NCBI GenBank assembly: GCA_028282095.1
Contig: JANQIP010000185.1
Location: forward strand, 1 to 38,521
Source of the DNA: Xanthobacteraceae bacterium
GTDB taxonomy: Bacteria; Pseudomonadota; Alphaproteobacteria; Rhizobiales; Xanthobacteraceae
DNA length: 38,521 nt
Direction of reading: 5' to 3'
Of the stretch, positions 30,338-38,521 are shown piece by piece (positions within the stretch are counted from its first letter, which is position 1; each line of letters opens with the position of its first letter). The notes beneath the pieces were generated by a model. That model was not told the origin of the DNA and searched no databases. It saw only the letters and a list, made by a program, of their open reading frames with translations. The translations under genes and the position numbers were made by a program.

Positions 30338-32803
30338 ATGAGGCCGATGCTCCGGTTTTTCGGCTTTCTGTTTACAGCGGGAACGATCCTTTTCTTTGCC
30401 GGCGTCGCCGCCGCTGCCGGTCTGATCTGGCATTTCTCCCAGGACCTGCCCGACTACTCGCAGCTTCAGGACTATGAGCCGCCGGTGATGACGCGCGTGC
30501 ACGCGGTCGACGGATCGCTGCTTGCCGAGTACGCCCGCGAGCGACGCCTCTACATCCCGATTCAGGCAGTGCCGCAAAGTGTGATCAATGCCTTCCTCGC
30601 CGCCGAGGACAAGAACTTCTACCGGCATGGCGGCCTCGATTTCGCCGGCATCGCCCGCGCCGGCATCCTCTATATCAAGAATATCGGGACGAACCGCCGT
30701 CCGCAGGGCGCTTCGACCATCACCCAGCAGGTCGCCAAGAACTTCCTTTTGACCAACGAGGTCTCGTTCAAGCGCAAGTTCAAGGAGGCGCTGCTCGCGC
30801 TGAAGATCGAGCGGGCCTACTCGAAGGAGCGTATTCTCGAACTCTATCTCAACGAGATCTATCTCGGCTTCTCGGCTTACGGCCTTGCCGCCGCCTCGCT
30901 GCTTTACTTCGACAAATCCGTCCACGAGCTTTCGACCGCTGAAGCCGCCTATCTCGCCGCGCTGCCCAAAGCGCCCTCGCAGCTCCATCCGTTCCGGCAG
31001 CGCAAGCGCGCGGTCGAGCGGCGCAACTACGTAATCGACCGCATGGTCGAGAACGGCTTCATTGAGGCGGAGGAAGGCGAGGCGGCGAAAAAGAAGCCGC
31101 TCAATGTCACGCCCCGGCCGACCGGCGCGCAGATCTTCGCCGGTGAGTATTTTGCCGAGGAGGTGCGGCGTGAAATCCAACAGAAATACGGCGAGAAGCG
31201 CCTTTACGAAGGCGGCCTCTCGGTGCGCACCACGCTCGATCCGAAGCTGCAGACGATCGCACGCAAGGTGATGGCGGGCGCGCTCGTGAGCTTCGACGAG
31301 AGCCGCGGCTATCGCGGCCCGGTCAAGACGATCGACGTGTCCGGCGACTGGGGCGCACGTCTCGCCGATGTGCGGGCGCTCTACGATGTCGACCCGTGGC
31401 GGCTCGCGGTCGTGCTCAAAGCAGACCGCAAGAGCGCACGGATCGGATTCCAGCCGGCGCGCGTACCGGGCGGCGCGCTCTCGCGCGAGCGCGAGACCGG
31501 CATTGTCCCGCTCGAAGGCGTGAAATGGGCAAAGGCCGCGCGCGGCTCGGCGCGCGGCAAGGCGGTCACCCGCGTGTCCCAGGTGCTCAAACCCGGCGAT
31601 GTCGTCTATGTCGAGCCGCTCGGCGCGGAGACGAACCGGTTCCGCCTGCGCCAGGTCCCGGAGATTTCCGGCGGCATGGCGGTGATGGACCCGGTGACGG
31701 GCCGCGTGCTCGCGCTGGTCGGCGGCTTCTCGTTCGATCAGAGCCAGTTCGACCGCGCGACCCAGGCGAAGCGGCAACCCGGCTCATCGTTCAAGCCGCT
31801 GGTCTATGCCGCCGCGCTCGACAATGGCTACACGCCGGCCACGATCGTGATGGATGCCCCGATCGAGATCGACCAGGGGCCCGGCATCGGCATCTGGCGG
31901 CCCGAGAATTACTCGACCAAGTTCTACGGCCCGCAGACCATGCGGTTCGGCGTCGAGCGTTCGCGCAATGTGATGACCGTGCGGCTTGCGCAGGATATCG
32001 GCATGCCGCTGATCGCCGAATACGCCAAGCGCTTCGGCGTCTATGACAAGCTGCCGCCTTATCTGTCCTACGTGCTCGGCGCCGGCGAGACCACCGTGCT
32101 GCGCATGGTGACGGCCTATTCGATGATCGCCAATGGCGGACGGCGGATCACCCCGACCCTGATCGACCGCATCCAGGACCGCTATGGTCGCACCATCTAC
32201 CGGCACGACCAGCGCGAATGCCGTGGCTGCAAGGCCGCGAAATGGCAGAACCAACCGGAGCCGGCCTTGATCGACCGGCGCGAACGCGTGCTCGACCCGA
32301 TGACCGCCTACCAGGTCACCTCGATCATGGAGGGGGTGGTCAAGCGCGGCACCGGCACGATCGTGCGGGAGCTCGACAGGCCGGTCGCCGGCAAGACCGG
32401 CACCACCAATGACGAGAAGGACGTCTGGTTCATCGGTTTCACGCCCGAGCTCGCCGTCGGCGTCTATCTCGGCTATGACAAGCCGCGAACGATCGGCCGC
32501 CGCGCGACCGGCGGCCAGCTTGCCGCGCCGATCGTGCGCGACTTCCTCAAGGCCGCGCTCGCCGACAAGCCGGCGGTTCCGTTCCGCGTACCGCCCGGCA
32601 TCAAGCTCATCCGCGTCGACCCGGCGACCGGGGGCCGTGCCGGCCTCGGGACGCAGAGAGCGATCCTCGAAGCCTTCAAGCCCGGCACCGAGCCATCACA
32701 CACGCCGACGACGGTGTACGGCACGCTCGACCCCTATGGCCGGCCGAGGGGCGTGACCCCCGAGGCCAACCGCGCCGTACAAGGCATGGGCGGCCTTTAC
32801 TGA
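30338..32803 (+). CDS. mrcA: Penicillin-binding protein 1A (bifunctional transglycosylase/transpeptidase)
   Basis: This 821-residue class A PBP polymerises and cross-links peptidoglycan. After one N-terminal membrane segment (LRFFGFLFTAGTILFFAG), the GT51 domain shows EDKNFYRHGGLDFAGIARA, GASTITQQVAKNFLL, RKFKEALLALKIE and KERILELYLNEIYLG. A PBP1A-type OB insertion lies at about 330-430. The transpeptidase has the catalytic Ser in PGSSFKP (about 482), the SRN triad in ERSRNVMTV and KTGTT near 686. The ATG at 30338 (MRPMLRFFG) has GGAAGGGGG just upstream. An upstream in-frame ATG at 30260 is discounted because it adds 26 non-membrane residues. It probably works with the amidase encoded upstream. 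Confidence 0.96.
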   Translation: MRPMLRFFGFLFTAGTILFFAGVAAAAGLIWHFSQDLPDYSQLQDYEPPVMTRVHAVDGSLLAEYARERRLYIPIQAVPQSVINAFLAAEDKNFYRHGGLDFAGIARAGILYIKNIGTNRRPQGASTITQQVAKNFLLTNEVSFKRKFKEALLALKIERAYSKERILELYLNEIYLGFSAYGLAAASLLYFDKSVHELSTAEAAYLAALPKAPSQLHPFRQRKRAVERRNYVIDRMVENGFIEAEEGEAAKKKPLNVTPRPTGAQIFAGEYFAEEVRREIQQKYGEKRLYEGGLSVRTTLDPKLQTIARKVMAGALVSFDESRGYRGPVKTIDVSGDWGARLADVRALYDVDPWRLAVVLKADRKSARIGFQPARVPGGALSRERETGIVPLEGVKWAKAARGSARGKAVTRVSQVLKPGDVVYVEPLGAETNRFRLRQVPEISGGMAVMDPVTGRVLALVGGFSFDQSQFDRATQAKRQPGSSFKPLVYAAALDNGYTPATIVMDAPIEIDQGPGIGIWRPENYSTKFYGPQTMRFGVERSRNVMTVRLAQDIGMPLIAEYAKRFGVYDKLPPYLSYVLGAGETTVLRMVTAYSMIANGGRRITPTLIDRIQDRYGRTIYRHDQRECRGCKAAKWQNQPEPALIDRRERVLDPMTAYQVTSIMEGVVKRGTGTIVRELDRPVAGKTGTTNDEKDVWFIGFTPELAVGVYLGYDKPRTIGRRATGGQLAAPIVRDFLKAALADKPAVPFRVPPGIKLIRVDPATGGRAGLGTQRAILEAFKPGTEPSHTPTTVYGTLDPYGRPRGVTPEANRAVQGMGGLY

Positions 32804-32827
32804 ATCGTCCGTCCTTCCGCCTGCGCT

Positions 32828-32990
32828 CTGTTTGTTCATCATCCCGCTTGAGCTGCTCAGACCGGTCCTCATGGTGAGGAACGCGGCGAAGCTGCGCGTT
32901 TCGAACCATGCAATGCAGTGCGCAGCCGCACCCTTCGAGACGCCGACCTTCGGTCGGCTCCTCAGGCATGAGGCGTTCCCTTCGTCAATC
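32828..32990. repeat. Repeat E element
   Basis: GGTCCTCATGGTGAGGA, CGAACCATG and CTTCGAGACGCC… followed by CCTCAGGCATGAGG form short nested palindromes in the gap between the PBP and MFS genes. The CCTCATGGTGAGGA core is known to me as a widespread alphaproteobacterial intergenic repeat. Only one copy occurs in this window, so the family assignment rests on recall. Confidence 0.55.
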
Positions 32991-33073
32991 GGTTAGTTGG
33001 GCTGCGATGCAACCTTAACGGAATTCGCGCAGAAGCCGGCGAGCGGCTATACCTCTGCCGTCCGGGAGGGAAC

Positions 33074-34294
33074 ATGTCCGCCATCGCCGAGCCCGCCACC
33101 GAGCCTGTGGCCGACGACCGTCTTGCACGCCGCAACGCGGTCGTGCTGGCCTTCGCCCAGGCGCTCGCCGGCGCCAATGTGACCGTGATTATCGGCACCG
33201 CCGGCATTATCGGGGTCGTCCTTGCGCCCGACAGATCGTTCGCGACGGTTCCGGTGACCACCTATGTGGTCGGGCTGTGGATCGGAACGCTCCCCGTCGG
33301 TGCGATCGCCAAGCATTACGGCCGCCTTGCCGCCTTCGAGACCGGGGTGGTGTGCGGGATGGTCGCCGGCTTGATCTGTGCAACCGCGGTGATCTTCGGA
33401 TCGTTCGCGCTGCTCTGTCTCGGCACCGCTTTTGGCGGGCTCTATGCGGCAGCCCATCAGAGCTACCGCTTTGCCGCCGCCGACACGGCGAGCGAGGCGT
33501 TCAAGCCGAAGGCGATCTCCTGGGTGATGACCGGCGGCGTGCTCGCCGGCGTGTTCGGGCCCCAGCTCATCATCGTGACCAAGGACGTGTTCCCGCAATA
33601 TCTGTTCGCCGCGAGCTATCTGGCGCAGGCCGTGGTTGCCATCCTCGCCGGCCTGTTGCTGCTGCTCGTGCGCTTCCCGACGCTGCCCAAAGCAACCGAT
33701 ACGGACGGTGGCCGGCCGCTCGCCGTGATCTTCCGCCAGCCGCGGCTGATCGCCGCCGTGATCAGCGGGCTTGCGAGCTACGCCATGATGAACCTGGTGA
33801 TGACCTCAGCTCCGGTGGCGATGATCGATTGCAATCACACGGTGGACGATGCCGCGCTCGGCCTGCAGTGGCATGTGATGGCGATGTATGCCCCGAGCTT
33901 CTTCACCGGAACGCTGATCGGCCGCTACGGCGCGGGCCTGATGATCGCCTTGGGGCTTTTGCTGATCGCCATCTCGGCTGTCATCGGCCTTACCGGCATC
34001 ACCGTCGCGCATTTCTGGATCGCACTGATCGTGCTCGGATTCGGCTGGAACTTCTCCTTCATCGCCGCGACCGCGATGGTGACCGAGTGCCACCAGCCGC
34101 AGGAGCGCAACAAGGTGCAGGCGGTGAACGACTTCCTCATCTTCGGCTCGATGGCGATCGGCTCGTTCTTCTCCGGTCAGCTCCTTGCGAAGTTCGGCTG
34201 GGCGATGGTGAACGAGGTGGTGCTCGCCTTCGTGCTGACCGCGGGCCTGTTGTCGCTCTTGCTTGCCCGCGCCGGCCGCAAGCGCATGGCGTAA
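33074..34294 (+). CDS. Major facilitator superfamily transporter
   Basis: This 406-residue inner-membrane permease has about a dozen hydrophobic segments in two halves separated by a cytoplasmic loop near residue 215 (RFPTLPKATDTDGGRP). The MFS loop after the second segment reads GAIAKHYGRLAAF, a variant of the G-x-x-x-D-R-x-G-R motif without the usual Asp. The conserved AAAHQSYRFAAAD segment and the HQPQERNKVQAVNDF loop recall a proteobacterial group of uncharacterised MFS proteins. The substrate is unknown. The ATG at 33074 follows GGGAGGGAAC. It stands alone between repeats E and C. Confidence 0.88.
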   Translation: MSAIAEPATEPVADDRLARRNAVVLAFAQALAGANVTVIIGTAGIIGVVLAPDRSFATVPVTTYVVGLWIGTLPVGAIAKHYGRLAAFETGVVCGMVAGLICATAVIFGSFALLCLGTAFGGLYAAAHQSYRFAAADTASEAFKPKAISWVMTGGVLAGVFGPQLIIVTKDVFPQYLFAASYLAQAVVAILAGLLLLLVRFPTLPKATDTDGGRPLAVIFRQPRLIAAVISGLASYAMMNLVMTSAPVAMIDCNHTVDDAALGLQWHVMAMYAPSFFTGTLIGRYGAGLMIALGLLLIAISAVIGLTGITVAHFWIALIVLGFGWNFSFIAATAMVTECHQPQERNKVQAVNDFLIFGSMAIGSFFSGQLLAKFGWAMVNEVVLAFVLTAGLLSLLLARAGRKRMA

Positions 34295-34327
34295 GGTCGG
34301 GCTTCGCCGGGACTTTTCTCTGATTCC

Positions 34328-34515
34328 GTTGGTCCCCGCGAAAGCGCGCGAAAGCGGGGACCCAGTGGCACAAAAAGGCTGGATTCCCGCTTGCGCGGGA
34401 ATGAACGGAAGGTGCAGCGGGAAGTCCGTTCGTCCCCGCGAAGCGAAGCGAAAGCGGGGACCCAGAATTTCGTCGACAAACAAGCTGGATTCCCGCTTGC
34501 GTGGGAATGAACGGA
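34328..34515. repeat. Two repeat C units between the MFS gene and thiL
   Basis: Two related units, about 34328-34416 and 34427-34515, each combine GTCCCCGCG…GCGGGGACCCAG with CTGGATTCCCGCTTGCG-GGAATGAACGGA. The second matches 19451-19537 in inverted orientation over about 87 bp. They lie between convergent genes and could form terminator-like stems for both. Confidence 0.85.
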
Positions 34516-34546
34516 GTTCATCCAAACTAAGCGCAAGAGCCCTGGT

Positions 34547-35560
34547 TCAGTCGAAATGACTAAATGACTGACGGGCGAAGACCAGCGTCCTTCCCTCCGC
34601 GTCGAGGAACTGCGCCCTTCCCGCTCCCGCTTCGATCCGTCCGATTTCCGTCACCCGGACGCCAACCGCTCGCGCCTCGGCAATCAGCGCATCGATGTGA
34701 TCCGCGGAAACGGTCGCGACGATTTCGTAATCATCGCCGCCGCTGAGCAGGTGTGCCAGCAGCGCCGGCTCTGCAGCAAGTGCGGCCTGCGCGGCGTGCG
34801 ATAGCGGCATGCGCGCGGCCTCGATCACGCCGTCGACCTGCGACGTGCGGCAGAGCTTGGCAAAGTCGCCCGCCAGTCCGTCCGACACGTCCATGGCAGC
34901 CGACGCGTAGCGGCGCATGACGGCGGCGACAGCGTTGCGCGGCTGCGGCAGGCGATAGCGCGCGATCAGATGATCCCGTTTCGAAGGATCGAGGCCGAGC
35001 CGCGCCGCCTCGTCGGGATCGCGCCGCAAGCGAAGGCCGAGCACCGCATCGCCGATCGTGCCGGTAACGACGACAAGGTCGCCCGGCCGCGCGCCGCTCC
35101 GCCGGATCATCGCGCCATGCGGGACTGCACCAAAAGCGGCGATCGAGACCATCACCGGGCCGGGCGTGCGAACGGTGTCGCCGCCGAACAGCGGGCAGGC
35201 ATAGTGTTCCGCGTCGTCCTTGAGGCCGCGCGCGAAGGAAGCAAGCCAGTCATCGCCGACCTCCTTCGCCAGCGCGAGGGAAAGCAGGAAGCCGAGCGGC
35301 CAGGCGCCTTTGGCGGCGAGATCGGAGAGGTTCACCCGCAGCGCCTTTTTCGCGATCGCCTCGGGCGGATCGTCGGGTAGGAAATGCACGCCGCCGATAA
35401 TGGCGTCGGCCTTCAGCACCAGGTCGCAACCGGCGGGCGGGGAAAGAACGGCGGCGTCATCGGTCAGGGCGAAAGCGCCGGGATCGCGCGCGAGCGGTCG
35501 GAAGTAGCGCGCGATCAGGAGGTCCTCAGCCGAGCCTTGTTGGTCTGCATCGTCGGTCAT
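34547..35560 (-). CDS. thiL: Thiamine-monophosphate kinase
   Basis: This 337-residue enzyme phosphorylates thiamine monophosphate to thiamine diphosphate, the cofactor needed among others by the E1-like enzyme in this window. Family features are the N-terminal EDLLIARYFRPLARD, the Asp-rich ALTDDAAVL, the SDLAAKGAWPLGFLLSLAL region, FGGDTVRTPGPVMVSIAAFG, MDVSDGLAGDFAKLC and LSGGDDYEIVATV. The ATG at 35560 (MTDDADQQG) fits the family. A longer frame to 35662 runs into repeat A and is rejected as a start. It usually follows nusB in alphaproteobacteria, but nusB is not next to it here. Confidence 0.95.
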   Translation of the reverse strand: MTDDADQQGSAEDLLIARYFRPLARDPGAFALTDDAAVLSPPAGCDLVLKADAIIGGVHFLPDDPPEAIAKKALRVNLSDLAAKGAWPLGFLLSLALAKEVGDDWLASFARGLKDDAEHYACPLFGGDTVRTPGPVMVSIAAFGAVPHGAMIRRSGARPGDLVVVTGTIGDAVLGLRLRRDPDEAARLGLDPSKRDHLIARYRLPQPRNAVAAVMRRYASAAMDVSDGLAGDFAKLCRTSQVDGVIEAARMPLSHAAQAALAAEPALLAHLLSGGDDYEIVATVSADHIDALIAEARAVGVRVTEIGRIEAGAGRAQFLDAEGRTLVFARQSFSHFD

Positions 35561-35609
35561 ATTGCCAAGGCTCAGCGGCTCATCGATACCTGATCTGCGA
35601 CTTGGAGCA

Positions 35610-35704
35610 AGATTGCTTCTCGTTGAATCAATCGCGCTTCCTTTCTCTTCGCCTTGTCGCATGATCTCATCGGAAAAGTCTGCAACTGATCGGGATCATG
35701 CTCT
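35610..35704 (+). repeat. Repeat A copy between thiL and the photolyase gene
   Basis: Forward repeat A with a degenerate left hairpin (CTTCTCGTTGAATCAATCGCGCTTC). The right arm retains GCATGATCTCATCGGAAAAG and GATCGGGATCATGC. It ends only 12 bp before the photolyase ATG, so it must overlap that gene's leader or promoter. Confidence 0.8.
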
Positions 35705-35716
35705 GTATTTCAACCA

Positions 35717-37201
35717 ATGGCCGACAGGACCGCCATAGCATCGACCGGGCCGGTTATCGTCTGGTTTCGCAATGACCTGCGTATCGCGGATAATCCCGCG
35801 CTTGCGGCCGCCGCCGGTTCCGGGCGGCCCGTCATCGCCGTCTACGTGCTCGACGAGGAGAGCGCCGGCCTGCGCCCGCTGGGCGCGGCCAGCCGCTGGT
35901 GGCTTGCCGGGTCCCTGCGCGCGCTCGCGTCCTCTCTGGGCGAGCGCGCGATCTCGCTGACGCTGCGCCGCGGCACCGCGCGCAAGGTGATCACCGACCT
36001 CGCGGCGCAAACGCGGGCTGCGGCGGTCCACTGGAACCGGCGCTACGATCGCGCCGGTGAAGCGATCGATTCGGAGGTCGTCGCCGATCTCGCCGCGCGC
36101 GGGATAGCCGCAGAAACGTTCCAGGCTTCGCTCCTGTTCGAGCCGCAGGCGGTCCGGAGCCGGTCCGGCGCGCCCTTTAGCGTGTTCACGCCATTTCTGC
36201 GCCATGTGCTGGCGCTTGGCGAACCGCGCACGCCGATCGCGCCGCCCGGCCGGTTGGCTGGGCCGGCGGACCTTGCCTCGGAGCAGGTCGAGGACTGGCG
36301 GCTCGAGCCTGCCGCACCGGACTGGGCCGAGAAATTCCACAGCGAGTGGACGCGCGGCGAGGCCGCAGCACGGAACACGCTCGCAAGTTTTGCGGACAAT
36401 GCCCTGCTCTACTATGCCGAGCAGCGCGACCGGCTCGACCTTGCCGGCACGTCGCGGCTCTCGCCCCATCTGCGCTTCGGCGAGATCAGCCCGTTCCAGG
36501 TCTGGCACGCGGCAAAGCAAGCATGCGAAAGCGCGTCCGGTTCCGCCGCGCGAGCGAGCGCGGACAAGTTCATCGCCGAGCTGATCTGGCGCGAGTTCTG
36601 CCACCATTTGCTGGCGCAGCATCCCGATCTTGCGACCCGCAACGTCCAGGCCCGCTTCGACGGTTTTCCCTGGCGCACCGACGAGGCCGTTCCGGGCGCG
36701 TTGAAGGCGTGGCGGCGCGGGCAAACCGGCTATCCGATCGTCGATGCCGGCATGCGCCAATTATGGGCGACCGGTTGGATGCATAACCGCGCGCGCATGG
36801 TCGCGGCGTCCTTCCTGATCAAGCACCTCCTGATCGACTGGCGCGAGGGCGAGCGCTGGTTCTGGGACACGCTGGTCGATGCCGACCTTGCCAACAATCC
36901 GGCCAGTTGGCAGTGGGTCGCAGGGTCCGGCGCGGATGCCGCGCCCTATTTCCGCATCTTCAACCCGATCCTGCAGGGCCAGAAATTCGATCCGGCCGGC
37001 GACTATGTGCGGCGCTGGGTGCCCGAGCTCGCCGGCCTTTCGGCCGAGGCGATCCATGCGCCGTTCGAAGCGCGCAGCGACGTTCTCAACGCCGCCGGCG
37101 TCGAACTCGGCACGACCTATCCCTCACCGATCGTCGATCACAAGGCGGCGAGGGCACGCGCGCTCGCCGCCTTTGCCCGCATCAAGGACGAAACGCGCTG
37201 A
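35717..37201 (+). CDS. phrB: Deoxyribodipyrimidine photolyase (cryptochrome/photolyase family)
   Basis: This 494-residue flavoprotein uses blue light to split pyrimidine dimers. The antenna-binding α/β domain is at the N-terminus (VIVWFRNDLRIADNPAL, residues 13-29). The FAD-binding domain covers about 285-485: ELIWREFCHHLL, FPWRTDEAVPGALKAW, TGYPIVDAGMRQLWATGWMHNRARM, FLIKHLLIDWREGERWFWDTL, DADLANNPASWQWVAGSGAD and FRIFNPILQGQKFDP. These fit class I CPD photolyases, including tryptophans of the electron-transfer chain. The ATG at 35717 lies just after repeat A and has no strong ribosome binding site. Confidence 0.94.
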   Translation: MADRTAIASTGPVIVWFRNDLRIADNPALAAAAGSGRPVIAVYVLDEESAGLRPLGAASRWWLAGSLRALASSLGERAISLTLRRGTARKVITDLAAQTRAAAVHWNRRYDRAGEAIDSEVVADLAARGIAAETFQASLLFEPQAVRSRSGAPFSVFTPFLRHVLALGEPRTPIAPPGRLAGPADLASEQVEDWRLEPAAPDWAEKFHSEWTRGEAAARNTLASFADNALLYYAEQRDRLDLAGTSRLSPHLRFGEISPFQVWHAAKQACESASGSAARASADKFIAELIWREFCHHLLAQHPDLATRNVQARFDGFPWRTDEAVPGALKAWRRGQTGYPIVDAGMRQLWATGWMHNRARMVAASFLIKHLLIDWREGERWFWDTLVDADLANNPASWQWVAGSGADAAPYFRIFNPILQGQKFDPAGDYVRRWVPELAGLSAEAIHAPFEARSDVLNAAGVELGTTYPSPIVDHKAARARALAAFARIKDETR

Positions 37202-37360
37202 GCGCGTCGCCTTGTCGATCCATTATCCGAGCTGAGCCGCCGCCAGACCCTCGGGCACGCTACGCTCGCACCTTCCTGGACAGTGGCGGGGCCCGTCGTT
37301 ACATAGGCCGTGAACCAAAACGCGCGGTTGCGGCAGCAGCGCTGCTGCCGGGCGGCGAAC
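37202..37360. other. Intergenic region after the photolyase gene
   Basis: No gene was recognised. A perfect 20-bp palindrome, CGGCAGCAGC followed by GCTGCTGCCG, lies at 37331-37350 and could end the photolyase transcript, although no T-run follows. Confidence 0.5.
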
Positions 37361-37484
37361 TAGTGTTTCCTTCTCTGCCGGTCCGACCCCGGACCGTCAG
37401 GTAAGGAACACTAGCTAATCCGATACTTTGTGATGCGGCACCAACACAATGAGGTAAGCTCAAGCGTTGGTGCCGCATCACTAG
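37361..37484 (+). repeat. Repeat B copy 2, immediately upstream of alaS
   Basis: 124 bp nearly identical to 10679-10800, with a perfect 16-bp second stem (GTGATGCGGCACCAAC / GTTGGTGCCGCATCAC). Both ends carry CTAG/TAG. It ends 15 bp before the alaS ATG, so alaS mRNA either starts inside it or carries it as leader. Confidence 0.92.
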
Positions 37485-37499
37485 GTCAAGCGAGAAACG

Positions 37500-38521
37500 A
37501 TGAGCGGTGTCAACGACATACGGTCGGCATTCCTGAATTTTTTTCACAGGAATGGGCACGAGATCGTGCCCTCCTCCCCGCTCGTTCCGCGCAACGACCC
37601 GACCTTGATGTTCACCAATTCCGGCATGGTGCAGTTCAAGAACGTCTTCACGGGGCTGGAGAAGCGTCCCTATCTGCGCGCGGTGACCGCGCAGAAATGC
37701 GTGCGGGCGGGTGGCAAGCACAACGATCTTGACAATGTCGGCTACACCGCGCGCCACCACACCTTTTTCGAGATGCTGGGGAATTTCTCGTTCGGCGACT
37801 ATTTCAAAGACTACGCGATCGAGCTTGCCTGGAACCTCATCACCAAAGAGTTCGGCCTGCCGGCTGACCGACTGATCATCACCGTCTTCACCGAGGACGA
37901 TCAGGCCTTCGATCTGTGGAAGAAGATCGCTGGCCTCCCCGACCGCCGCATCATCCGTATCCCGACCTCCGACAATTTCTGGGCGATGGGTGATACCGGG
38001 CCATGCGGCCCGTGCTCGGAAATCTTTTACGACCATGGCGACCATATCGCGGGCGGTCCGCCCGGCTCGGCCGACGCCGAAGGCGACCGGTTCATCGAGA
38101 TCTGGAACCTGGTCTTCATGCAGTACGAGCAGCTCGCCGAAGGCCGCCGCCTCGACCTGCCGCGGCCCTCGATCGACACCGGCATGGGGCTGGAGCGCAT
38201 CGCCGCGGTCCTGCAGGGCACGCACGACAACTACGCCATCGACCTGTTCGGCGCGCTCATCCAGGCGGTGGTCGACAAGACCGGCGTCGAGCCCGACGGC
38301 CCGCTCAAGGCCTCGCATCGCGTCATCGCCGACCATCTGCGCGCCAGCGCCTTCCTCATTGCCGACGGCGTGCTGCCCTCGAACGAGGGCCGCGGCTATG
38401 TGCTGCGCCGGATCATGCGGCGCGCCATGCGCCACGCCGAACTCCTCGGCGCGCGCGAGCCGCTGATGTGGAAGCTGGTGCCGACCCTCGTGCGCGAGAT
38501 GGGCCAAGCCTATCCCGAACT
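37500..38521 (+). CDS. alaS: Alanyl-tRNA synthetase (5' part, runs off the window)
   Basis: The frame is open from the ATG at 37500 to the end of the window (340 codons). The product is the class II catalytic domain of AlaRS, which charges tRNA-Ala. It begins [20 protein letters not shown], followed by [20 protein letters not shown]. Motif 2 appears as [19 protein letters not shown], and further signatures are [20 protein letters not shown] and [18 protein letters not shown]. About 880 residues are expected in all, so the editing, DHHA1-type and C-terminal parts lie beyond 38521. In many Rhizobiales alaS follows recA; here a photolyase gene and repeat B precede it. Confidence 0.97.
   Translation, partial: MSGVNDIRSAFLNFFHRNGHEIVPSSPLVPRNDPTLMFTNSGMVQFKNVFTGLEKRPYLRAVTAQKCVRAGGKHNDLDNVGYTARHHTFFEMLGNFSFGDYFKDYAIELAWNLITKEFGLPADRLIITVFTEDDQAFDLWKKIAGLPDRRIIRIPTSDNFWAMGDTGPCGPCSEIFYDHGDHIAGGPPGSADAEGDRFIEIWNLVFMQYEQLAEGRRLDLPRPSIDTGMGLERIAAVLQGTHDNYAIDLFGALIQAVVDKTGVEPDGPLKASHRVIADHLRASAFLIADGVLPSNEGRGYVLRRIMRRAMRHAELLGAREPLMWKLVPTLVREMGQAYPE

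Noticed and set aside
30221..31777. 518-codon minus-strand frame
   Set aside because: It lies opposite the transglycosylase domain of PBP1A and has no recognisable domain.
37430..37732. 100-codon frame starting in repeat B
   Set aside because: It overlaps the start of alaS in another frame; the alaS frame has complete class II synthetase motifs.

Overview
The window reads as chromosomal DNA of a GC-rich alphaproteobacterium, most likely of the order Rhizobiales (Hyphomicrobiales). This rests on the gene order tRNA-Ser / rplU / rpmA / GNAT / obgE / (…) / proB, an RNase E with a large acidic S1 insertion and a C-terminal GWW motif, a CcmBCDG cytochrome c maturation set, and many bipartite palindromic repeats resembling the RIME-type intergenic mosaic elements known from Rhizobium. 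No rRNA, CRISPR array, integrase or transposase was seen. One tRNA (Ser, anticodon CGA) was found.

Layout. (1) 1-935: an AT-richer GNAT acetyltransferase gene between copies of repeat A. (2) 993-8157: a minus-strand operon, in transcription order homodimeric-type 2-oxo-acid dehydrogenase E1, CaiB/BaiF CoA-transferase, and the three TRAP transporter subunits DctM, DctP and DctQ. It is divergent from an Lrp/AsnC regulator. It looks like a complete uptake-plus-CoA-metabolism unit of unknown substrate. (3) 8296-12029: tRNA-Ser, then rplU-rpmA with a recognisable promoter, a leader hairpin with a T-run and a strong intrinsic terminator, then a RimJ/RimL-like acetyltransferase and the GTPase obgE. 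(4) 12030-18140: an insert between obgE and proB that carries a caspase-fold exported protein with 25-residue coiled-coil repeats, a 75-residue secreted protein and a double β-barrel outer-membrane protein. Repeat A lies on both sides. (5) 18209-21921: proB, then the minus-strand ccmB-C-D-G genes without an adjacent ccmA or proA. (6) 21922-28911: a repeat-rich gap, a bifunctional class II aldolase/short-chain dehydrogenase, and rne with a structured leader of up to 0.8 kb. (7) 28912-32803: N-acetylmuramoyl-L-alanine amidase and a class A penicillin-binding protein (cell wall remodelling). (8) 33074-38521: an MFS permease, thiL, a DNA photolyase, and the first two thirds of the alaS catalytic region, which runs off the window.

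Most longer intergenic gaps hold repeats. At least five families (A-E here) occur, and two of them (A and B) are double hairpins. Copies of A supply the stop codon of three genes (the first GNAT, obgE and the double-barrel protein), interrupt the ccm genes, and bracket the obgE-proB insert. One copy of B sits about 15 bp in front of the alaS start codon. The strongest candidates for something undescribed are the Lrp/E1/CoA-transferase/TRAP locus, the caspase/double-barrel island, and repeat A as a provider of gene ends.
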